Positions 1 through 6,310 of a DNA stretch of 12,831 bases are shown in pieces (the stretch's first letter is position 1; every line of letters begins with the position of its first letter). The notes below the pieces were generated by a model. That model had not been told where the DNA came from and ran no database searches. It saw only the letters and a list, made by a program, of their open reading frames with translations. The stretch lies in assembly GCA_950071955.1 (NCBI GenBank), contig CATMOC010000046.1, forward strand, positions 1 to 12,831, written 5' to 3'. Made by a program: the position numbers and the translations under genes. Origin of the DNA: an uncultured Mesorhizobium sp. Lineage in GTDB: Bacteria > Pseudomonadota > Alphaproteobacteria > Rhizobiales > Rhizobiaceae.

Positions 1-37
1 CCGCCGGGCGAGGGCCTCGCGCCGGCGCAGGTTACGG

Positions 38-310
38 CTAGTGCAGGACCAGCTCGCCGTTCACGCTGCGCCATTCGTTCGGCGCGATCAGTTTCCGGTG
101 CGTGTAGGAAACGGAATGCAGCGGTCCCTCGAGCTTCTCGCGCCAGAACTCGACGAACCTGAAGAGCGCCGGAAAGCGGGGAGCGAGATCGTATTCCTGC
201 CAGATGTATGTCTGGAGAAGGTGGGGATGGTCGGGCATGCGGTAGAGGATCTGGGCGGTGGTCAGTCCATACCCGTTGAGCATCAGTTCCATTTCAGAAG
301 CGTCACGCAT
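38..310 (-). CDS. usg: Usg family protein
   Basis: This encodes a 90-residue soluble protein of the alphaproteobacterial Usg family, whose biochemical role is not established; the name comes from a gene found upstream of a trp segment in other bacteria. The sequence carries the family core: YGLTTAQILYRMPDHP at about residues 14-29, then LLQTYIWQEYDLAP, FVEFWREKLEGPLHSV and a C-terminal EWRSVNGELVLH. I chose the ATG at 310 because GGAAGGA sits 5 nt upstream; a TTG 45 nt further upstream would add residues unlike the family. There is no signal peptide or membrane segment. The gene diverges from acs. Its Shine-Dalgarno lies in one arm of a perfect inverted repeat, so translation may be structure-controlled. 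Family assignment is firm; function is unknown. Confidence 0.88.
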   Translation of the reverse strand: MRDASEMELMLNGYGLTTAQILYRMPDHPHLLQTYIWQEYDLAPRFPALFRFVEFWREKLEGPLHSVSYTHRKLIAPNEWRSVNGELVLH

Positions 311-316
311 GGCAGT

Positions 317-378
317 CCTTCCGGTCGTCCGTTGCCTTGGTCGATTCTCCTCCAAGGAAAAAGTGTCGGACCGGAAGG
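317..378 (-). promoter_or_regulatory. Inverted repeat sequestering the usg Shine-Dalgarno
   Basis: Read on the minus strand, CCTTCCGGTC (378-369) is followed 42 nt later by GACCGGAAGG (326-317), a perfect 10-bp, GC-rich pairing. The downstream arm contains most of the GGAAGGA ribosome binding site of usg (322-316). If both arms are in the transcript, the stem would hide the Shine-Dalgarno. The repeat is seen directly; its regulatory role is inference, and it could instead be a DNA operator. Confidence 0.4.
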
Positions 379-394
379 TTAATCGTCTATTGAC
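379..394 (+). promoter_or_regulatory. Possible CtrA-like site or -35 element
   Basis: TTAA-N7-TTGAC differs at one position from the alphaproteobacterial CtrA consensus TTAA-N7-TTAAC. The same bases also contain TTGACA (390-395), a perfect sigma70-type -35 hexamer, but with only a poor -10 (AATTCT, 414-419) at the right distance. Either reading is tentative. Confidence 0.25.
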
Positions 395-529
395 ATTTTC
401 GTGATGGAAGCCGAATTCTGTCGCTGATTCAATGTGTTGGCAGCCGCGTCAGGTGGCTGCTGACAAGAGGCGGAGCGTTGCGGTGGCCGACAGCGCGACA
501 CGTCGACACGCCCAACCCAAGGTCTAATG

Positions 530-578
530 TTGTGGGGCGCGGCGAATTGATAATAATGCGGCCCGGGTCAGCGGGCCG
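530..578 (+). promoter_or_regulatory. Candidate acs promoter and leader hairpin
   Basis: TTGTGG (530-535) and AATAAT (552-557) are spaced by 16 nt, and AATAAT matches the -10 consensus at five of six positions. A GC-rich hairpin (559-578) follows at once, overlapping the expected start of transcription. There is no U-tract after the stem, so it is not an intrinsic terminator. An AT-rich hexamer in this GC-rich background supports a promoter, but there is no direct evidence. Confidence 0.3.
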
Positions 579-629
579 GCGAGCGCGAGCCGCCATGCCG
601 CCGCGAAATGTCCGAACGGGAGGGAAAGC

Positions 630-2585
<1,956 letters not shown>

Positions 2586-2590
2586 CAGCA

Positions 2591-3202
2591 GTGGACCTCG
2601 CCTCCCTCGCCATCTTCGCCGGCGCGCTGATCGTGGCGGCCGGCTCCCCCGGTCCCAGCATCGCCGCGCTGGTGGCGCGCGTGCTGGCGCGCGGCCCCCG
2701 CGACGTGATGCCTTTCCTGGCGGCGATGTGGATCGGCGAGGCGATCTGGCTCTCTTTCGCGATCTTCGGGCTGGCGCTGATCGCGCAGAGCTTCCATGCC
2801 GTCTTTCTGGCGATCAAATGGGCCGGCGTCGCCTATCTCGCCTGGCTGGCCTGGAAAATGTGGACGGCACCCGTCGCCGCAGAGGGCGGGCAGGCGCCAG
2901 CTTCCGGCTCGCCGTGGAAGATGTTCGCCACGGGCATGGCGGTGACGCTCGGCAACCCCAAGATCATGATGTTCTACATGGCGCTGCTGCCGACCATCAT
3001 CGACCTGGACTCGGTCACGCTGCTCGGTTGGGCGGAACTGACGTCGACGATGGTCCTGGTGCTGGTGGCGGTCGACCTCGGCTGGGTGTTGGCTGCCGGC
3101 GGTGCGCGAAAGCTCCTCCGGAGCGCGCGTGCGATGCGCGTCGCGAATCGTGCCAGCGCCACCATGATGGCAGGCGCGGCGGCGGCCATCGCGGCGCGCT
3201 GA
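2591..3202 (+). CDS. LysE/RhtB family exporter
   Basis: This is a 203-residue inner-membrane protein of the LysE/RhtB superfamily, whose characterised members export amino acids or related small metabolites. The family signature SPGPS is at residues 19-23, WAGVAYLAWLAWKMW at about 77-91 and GNPK at 121-124. About five to six hydrophobic segments span the protein (roughly 5-28, 40-65, 68-91, 112-135, 145-170, 186-203). The start is GTG, 5 nt after the acs stop, with only a weak purine-rich AAGAAG upstream, which fits translational coupling to acs. The substrate cannot be read from sequence; linkage to acs might suggest a carboxylate-related role, but that is inference. Confidence 0.9.
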   Translation: MDLASLAIFAGALIVAAGSPGPSIAALVARVLARGPRDVMPFLAAMWIGEAIWLSFAIFGLALIAQSFHAVFLAIKWAGVAYLAWLAWKMWTAPVAAEGGQAPASGSPWKMFATGMAVTLGNPKIMMFYMALLPTIIDLDSVTLLGWAELTSTMVLVLVAVDLGWVLAAGGARKLLRSARAMRVANRASATMMAGAAAAIAAR

Positions 3203-3218
3203 GGCTGCCTGGCCTCGG
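3199..3218. other. Hairpin between convergent genes
   Basis: CTGAGGC and GCCTCGG pair over 7 bp (one T-G wobble) around a 6-nt loop, starting at the stop codon of the LysE-type gene and ending just before that of the convergent Excalibur gene. Neither side has a U-tract, so it is not a classical terminator, though it could help protect or define both 3' ends. Confidence 0.25.
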
Positions 3219-3222
3219 CCGC

Positions 3223-3522
3223 TCAGCAGCCGATCGCCGTGCGGATCCTGTCGACCTGTTCCTTGGTCCTGCAGACGTTCTCGCAGGGGATCCCATCGCC
3301 ATCACCGTCGGCGCGCCGGTATCCGCCGCACCACAGCCGCACCGCCTCCTCGCAGGATGACACCTCCTTGCAGGTGCGCGCGGCCACGGGAATCGCGAGA
3401 GTACCGGCGACGGGCTTGCTTAGCGGCGGCGAAGCGCTCGCCGGCGTGCAAAGGCCAGCGAAGAGCAGAAGGGTCGCTGTTGCGCGGGCTAGATGAAGTG
3501 CAACCCTAAAATCTCCAATCAT
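3223..3522 (-). CDS. Secreted Excalibur-domain protein
   Basis: This encodes a 99-residue exported protein with a C-terminal Excalibur (extracellular calcium-binding) domain. From the ATG at 3522, residues 1-30 form a Sec-type signal peptide (hydrophobic core around 14-24, likely cleavage after ASA at 28-30). The cysteine preceding the cleavage region does not form a lipobox. The mature part has cysteines at 51, 57, 65, 80, 84 and 99 and the signature DGDGDGIPCE at 72-81, an EF-hand-like loop. A GTG 105 nt upstream would extend the reading frame but would bury the signal peptide, so I reject it. The ATG has no strong Shine-Dalgarno. Excalibur domains often occur fused to SNase-type nucleases; a separate SNase gene lies about 2 kb away on the same strand. 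Function is unknown beyond probable Ca2+ binding outside the cytoplasm. Confidence 0.85.
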   Translation of the reverse strand: MIGDFRVALHLARATATLLLFAGLCTPASASPPLSKPVAGTLAIPVAARTCKEVSSCEEAVRLWCGGYRRADGDGDGIPCENVCRTKEQVDRIRTAIGC

Positions 3523-3605
3523 CCGGAATTCTACCACGGGTAGATAGCCACGAAAACCGGCGGGTGACGCGGTGGCCGGCGTGCGGACCTGTTGCAGCGA
3601 CGCCA

Positions 3606-3632
3606 CTTGCATTCCAGGCCGGATCACCCCAT
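3606..3632 (+). promoter_or_regulatory. Possible heat-shock-type (RpoH) promoter for the small unit
   Basis: CTTGCA (3606-3611) is followed after 15 nt by CCCCAT (3627-3632), resembling the RpoH pattern CTTGAA-N13-17-CCCCAT. Transcription would begin near 3640, leaving a leader of about 33 nt with an exposed Shine-Dalgarno. As a sigma70 promoter the pair is poor. No expression evidence is available. Confidence 0.3.
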
Positions 3633-3656
3633 CCTCTCTCTTGTGTTCAACGAACT

Positions 3657-3671
3657 GAAAGGAGGTGATCC
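3657..3671 (+). promoter_or_regulatory. Extended Shine-Dalgarno matching the whole 16S tail
   Basis: GAAAGGAGGTGATCC is complementary over 15 nt to GGATCACCTCCTTTC, the conserved 3' end of bacterial 16S rRNA. The core GGAGG lies 7 nt before the ATG at 3673, an ideal spacing. The usual genes in this window have only 4-7 nt of complementarity. CGGATCACC upstream (3620-3628) is a perfect 9-bp inverted complement of GGTGATCCG (3664-3672) and could sequester it if transcribed. Confidence 0.6.
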
Positions 3672-3672
3672 G

Positions 3673-3741
3673 ATGTCGAGTGGTTTCGTTTCCCAGAGCG
3701 TGGCTTCGGCGGATCGCCTTTGCGGGAAGCAGCCTTCCTGA
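3673..3741 (+). CDS. Candidate 22-residue small protein or leader peptide
   Basis: An ATG placed 7 nt after an exceptionally strong Shine-Dalgarno opens a 22-codon reading frame ending in TGA at 3739-3741. The peptide begins MSSGFVSQSVASADRLC, ends GKQPS and contains six serines; it has no membrane segment or signal peptide. The stop overlaps a second ATG (TGATG) that opens a further frame of only 7 codons (3741-3764). An intrinsic terminator follows about 65 nt after the stop, and the next gene, the TadG-like one, is on the opposite strand, so this is not a leader for a downstream gene. I do not recognise the peptide. It may be a true small protein, the translated part of a dual-function small RNA, or a regulatory decoy. 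The translation signal is strong; the function is unknown. Confidence 0.45.
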   Translation: MSSGFVSQSVASADRLCGKQPS

Positions 3742-3806
3742 TGAAGGGCGTGACGCGCGGCTGACGGCCTTGCCGTCGCCACGAGCCGCGCCGCGGACGG
3801 AAACAC

Positions 3807-3836
3807 GGGGGCCGCCTCATCGGGCGGCCCCTTTTC
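3807..3836 (+). terminator. Rho-independent terminator
   Basis: GGGGCCGCC (3808-3816) and GGCGGCCCC (3823-3831) form a perfect 9-bp GC stem with loop TCATCG, followed by TTTTCCTT on the plus strand. On the minus strand the stem is followed by CGTGTTT, so it acts mainly for plus-strand transcription. The only plus-strand candidate upstream is the 22-codon unit, which implies a transcript of roughly 200 nt. Confidence 0.8.
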
Positions 3837-3878
3837 CTTGGTGTCGCCTTGCCGATGCGGGTCGAGGCGTAGCGTCGA

Positions 3879-5201
3879 CTACTTGACGATCGCCAGGCGT
3901 TCGATGTTGGCTGCGATGGCCTGGAACGCTGCGTCGAGTTCGGCGCCGCTGCCCGCCTCGAAATAGTGCTTCGACGACGCATCGTCAGTTGACGCGCACT
4001 TCGCCATGACCTGCCTGGCGGCGCTCTCCTTGAGCATGAATCCGACGGTGAAGATCTCGATGCCGTCCTTCTTCATCTCCTCGCACAGCCTTTCGGCATG
4101 GTTGCGCGAGCGCGTCTGCTGCTGCGTGCGGGGCTGCTCCCAGCGGCCCACGCCGGCAAACGCGGTATTGAACTCCCCGTCGGTCATCAGGATCGCGAAC
4201 TTGGCCGTCTTGTCGTCGGAAGCCCTGGCCGGCGCCGAGCCAGTGGGGAGGAAATCCTTCCACTCGCGTGACAGCATGTACCAGGTCCACTGGATGCCGA
4301 TGTGTCCCGCGGTGGCACCGTCGGCCGAGAAGGAATCGATGCGGTTGTCGAGCCGCGCCTTGTCCGCCGTCAGCGGCGAAAGCTGCGCGCCCGGACAGAA
4401 CTGCAGGCGATAATCGCGGCTCGGCATCGCCTTCCAAGGACTGGCGTCGGAGAACTGATAGCGGCCCTTGCGTTCCGTGGCGCAGGTGTCGGGACGGAAG
4501 GAGGACGAGGCGGAGCGCGCACTGTCGATGGCCGGCGGCTCGTCGGTCGTATAGCCGGTCTCCACGTTGACCGTGTTCGCCAGTGCTCCGACGTTGACGG
4601 AATCTGCATAGGGAACGATGGCGACGCGCACGCGCGGATCGTCGGGGTCCTGTCCGGTCAGGAACGTCGAAACAGCGCCCTTGGCTGCCTTCTTCAGGTC
4701 CTTGATCTTCTGGCCGGCCATCGAGCCGGTCACGTCCAGCATCATCGCCACCTCGATCCGCTTGTCGGAATAGAGCGCGGCGGATTCGACGGCGATACGG
4801 CGCGTGGTCGACGAGCGGAAGACCGGGAAGGCGAGATCGAGGACGACGCTCGCATGCGCCGTCACCATCCGGGTCGAGCGGTCGACCTCGACGCGGTCGA
4901 GCGTGACGCGGTCGGCCTGGGCGAACCCCCTGATCCCGTTCGCCTGCAGGAAAGCGGATACCATGGCATCTGCGTCCTCTGGGTCGATCTTGTGAGTGGT
5001 TAGGTCGCGGGCCGTGGACGTCACCGCCGAATCCAGCGCCTGCTGCAGGTTCGATTTCGTCAGCGTCAACTGGGCAATGTTGATCGCGAAACCGCCTGCC
5101 AGCACCAGAACGGAGATCGCCGCGCCGGTCGCGACGGCGAAGTTGCCGCTCCGGTCGCTCCAGAACCACTTCACCCATTCGACAGACGATTTCCTCGACA
5201 T
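3879..5201 (-). CDS. TadG-like VWA pilus-assembly protein
   Basis: This is a 440-residue protein of the TadE/TadG type, associated with Flp/Tad pili and the cell envelope. From the ATG at 5201, residues 17-21 read RSGNF, the start of the TadE-like N-terminal region, leading into one membrane segment at about 22-45. The rest is probably periplasmic. A von Willebrand factor A domain follows, with the MIDAS motif DVTGSM at 156-161, a threonine in GATAGHIG near 297 and TDGEFN at 340-345. An insertion rich in charged residues with two cysteines (240 and 269) lies between them. GTG at 5234 and ATG at 5213 are alternative starts without better ribosome binding sites. No other tad gene (cpaB-F, tadB/C, flp) lies nearby, so this is an orphan copy. 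Its upstream region is palindrome-rich with a CtrA-like element. Confidence 0.88.
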   Translation of the reverse strand: MSRKSSVEWVKWFWSDRSGNFAVATGAAISVLVLAGGFAINIAQLTLTKSNLQQALDSAVTSTARDLTTHKIDPEDADAMVSAFLQANGIRGFAQADRVTLDRVEVDRSTRMVTAHASVVLDLAFPVFRSSTTRRIAVESAALYSDKRIEVAMMLDVTGSMAGQKIKDLKKAAKGAVSTFLTGQDPDDPRVRVAIVPYADSVNVGALANTVNVETGYTTDEPPAIDSARSASSSFRPDTCATERKGRYQFSDASPWKAMPSRDYRLQFCPGAQLSPLTADKARLDNRIDSFSADGATAGHIGIQWTWYMLSREWKDFLPTGSAPARASDDKTAKFAILMTDGEFNTAFAGVGRWEQPRTQQQTRSRNHAERLCEEMKKDGIEIFTVGFMLKESAARQVMAKCASTDDASSKHYFEAGSGAELDAAFQAIAANIERLAIVK

Positions 5202-5441
5202 GACCTGACCCATCCGCGGCAGTCCGCTTCGCACAGGTCAAGCAAGTTCGCTGCCAGTCCCAGGCGCGGCCGGCGCCGGCCCGAGGCAGAGAGGCCAAGC
5301 CCTTGAGGAACAGAGGAACTTCTTCGGGGTATGGTTACCGGTTGGTTAACCGGCGCCGCTCGGAAGCAGCGCATAACCAGTGCTGGCTGCTGCCGGAAAC
5401 CGGTTCGCGAAGGCGCTGTGCCGAATCGGCGCGGCGCAGGC
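5202..5441. other. Palindrome-rich intergenic region upstream of the TadG-like gene
   Basis: These 240 bp separate the nuclease gene from the TadG-like gene, both on the minus strand. They contain the nested palindromes GGTTAACC (5344-5351), ACCGGT (5337-5342) and AACCGGTT (5398-5405), plus AGCAGC/GCTGCT arms (5365-5370 and 5386-5391) enclosing CCAG/CTGG. I found no ORF with a ribosome binding site and no tRNA. The region is long enough for an independent promoter of the TadG-like gene. Confidence 0.5.
5335..5350 (+). promoter_or_regulatory. Near-consensus CtrA-type site
   Basis: TTAC-N7-TTAAC differs by one base from the CtrA recognition sequence TTAA-N7-TTAAC. It overlaps the perfect palindrome GGTTAACC, so TTAACC half-sites occur on both strands. 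It lies about 135 bp upstream of the TadG-like start codon. CtrA controls pilus and cell-cycle genes in alphaproteobacteria, which makes the match plausible, but about one such near-match is expected by chance in a few windows of this size. Confidence 0.3.
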
Positions 5442-5918
5442 TCAGCACCAGCCGGCCCGCCCGCCGCCCGCGTATGGCCTCACAAGGTCGGCATCGAGAA
5501 GCCGTTTTGCGACCAGGTCTCCCGCACCCGTGGTGACGTCGGCGACAACGCGGCCATAGAACTTGTCCGATGCAATGTTGGAGATCGTCACCGGCGCGTC
5601 GCCGTGGATCAGATCTTCGAGCGCATCGGTCGCGCGCACTGCCGCCTTGCGCTCTCCGTCGCAGCGGGCGCGCAACTCAGGCGCATCCACCCCGCGCAGA
5701 CGAACGTTCACCGTCAGCACCTGGCCGGGCCAGATAAGTGCCTCCGCGGTGAAGGTGTCGCCGTCGATGACTTTCAGGACATGTGCCACGACCGGGCCGG
5801 GAAAGACGTCCGCCGCACGAGCGCCGTCAAGCGGGAGCGAGACGGAGAAGGCTATGACCGCGGCGGGCAAGAGCCGCGGATGCCACGCCGGGAAAGACCT
5901 TGGTCGGGGAATCGCCAT
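5442..5918 (-). CDS. Secreted thermonuclease-like (SNase) protein
   Basis: This is a 158-residue exported nuclease of the staphylococcal nuclease family, which hydrolyses DNA and RNA with Ca2+ at the active site. A Sec-type signal peptide occupies about residues 1-36, with likely cleavage after ARA. VIDGDT at 50-55 supplies the metal ligand Asp54, RLRGVDAPE at 73-81 supplies Arg73, Asp78 and Glu81, and FYGR at 120-123 supplies Arg123, matching Asp21, Arg35, Asp40, Glu43 and Arg87 of the Staphylococcus enzyme. The C-terminus LVRPYAGGGRAGWC is typical of alphaproteobacterial members. The ATG at 5918 is preceded by CCTCCT, the opposite of a Shine-Dalgarno, within overlapping inverted repeats; an in-frame TAG lies just upstream, so no longer protein is possible. 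The DUF1674 gene lies 54 bp upstream on the same strand. Confidence 0.9.
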   Translation of the reverse strand: MAIPRPRSFPAWHPRLLPAAVIAFSVSLPLDGARAADVFPGPVVAHVLKVIDGDTFTAEALIWPGQVLTVNVRLRGVDAPELRARCDGERKAAVRATDALEDLIHGDAPVTISNIASDKFYGRVVADVTTGAGDLVAKRLLDADLVRPYAGGGRAGWC

Positions 5919-5941
5919 AGGAGGAAAATAGTCCTATTTTC
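5917..5941 (-). promoter_or_regulatory. Overlapping inverted repeats at the nuclease start
   Basis: On the minus strand GAAAATAG-GA-CTATTTTC (5941-5924) is a perfect AT-rich palindrome ending 5 nt before the ATG. A second inverted repeat, ATAGGA-N9-TCCTAT (5937-5932 and 5922-5917), reuses ATAG and includes the first two bases of the start codon. The two cannot form together. The repeats are seen directly; a switch or operator role is inference. Confidence 0.4.
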
Positions 5942-5972
5942 TTCTCCCGGCAAGAGTGTTCGGCCCGGGGCC

Positions 5973-6203
5973 CTAGAAATCGGTGGCCAGCCCCTTCACC
6001 TCCCAGTCGCCGTAGCGTCCGGGCTCCTTCCCCCCGCGCCCGCCGAGTTCCTTCGGCATCTCCGCCTCCTTGCGAAGATAGGCCTCACGCCGCGCCTCGG
6101 CTTCGGCAAGCGCGCGTCTGGCCGCTTCGCTCAGCGGCTTTTGCCGCGCGGCGTGTTCGTCTCCGCCGGATGCCTCGTCCTTCGCCGCAGTTCTTTCCGT
6201 CAC
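5973..6203 (-). CDS. DUF1674 / SDHAF4-like protein
   Basis: This is a small hydrophilic protein of about 76 residues with the DUF1674 C-terminal signature: GGRGGKEPGRYGDWE and then KGLATDF at the very end. The eukaryotic homologue SDHAF4 helps assemble flavinylated SdhA into succinate dehydrogenase; a similar role in bacteria is inference. The middle is a charged Ala/Glu/Arg-rich helix (PLSEAARRALAEAEARREAYL). I prefer the GTG at 6203, with GGGACGG about 8 nt upstream, because the protein then begins VTERTAAK-like as in relatives. The tandem ATGs at 6251 and 6248 would add 16 residues with no family resemblance, lack a ribosome binding site and overlap a likely htpX promoter. No sdh genes are nearby. 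A GC-rich palindrome (GGCCCCGGGCC) lies at the stop codon. Confidence 0.82.
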   Translation of the reverse strand: MTERTAAKDEASGGDEHAARQKPLSEAARRALAEAEARREAYLRKEAEMPKELGGRGGKEPGRYGDWEVKGLATDF

Positions 6204-6222
6204 GTCCGCACCGTCCCGAATA

Positions 6223-6250
6223 TTGAAGTGGCAATCGCTGCTTCCCATCA
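6223..6250 (+). promoter_or_regulatory. Possible heat-shock promoter of htpX
   Basis: TTGAAG (6223-6228) is followed after 15 nt by CCCATCAT (6244-6251), similar to the RpoH pattern CTTGAA-N13-17-CCCCATNT. Transcription would start near 6258, about 53 nt before the htpX ATG. HtpX is a heat-shock or membrane-stress protein in many proteobacteria, so the location fits. The match is imperfect and not tested. Confidence 0.33.
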
Positions 6251-6310
6251 TATAGAGCGGTTCGGAATCCGGATCGAGCCCATGGCCGGACCGCAGGATC
6301 GGAGACGTCG

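Larger units (their letters stand above)
311..629. other. usg-acs divergent intergenic region
   Basis: These 319 bp between two divergent genes contain no credible ORF. They hold the usg leader inverted repeat (317-378), a TTAA-N7-TTGAC element (379-394), a possible acs promoter (530-557), a perfect 7-bp stem CGGCCCG/CGGGCCG with a 6-nt loop (559-578), and the acs ribosome binding site GGAGGG just before 630. Otherwise I see nothing specific. Confidence 0.6.

Noticed and set aside
3657..3672. Possible fragment of a 16S rRNA 3' end on the minus strand
   Set aside because: The match stops at the tail complementary to the Shine-Dalgarno and no further 16S sequence is present. A ribosome binding site before an ATG explains it better.
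3665..3886. A 73-codon plus-strand frame starting at GTG within the extended Shine-Dalgarno
   Set aside because: Its start lies inside the ribosome binding sequence, it runs through the terminator hairpin, and its Arg/Pro-rich product looks like a GC-rich frame artefact. The ATG at 3673 is correctly spaced.
5398..5441. GGTTCGCGA resembling a tRNA T-loop
   Set aside because: No paired T-stem, anticodon arm or acceptor stem can be drawn around it.
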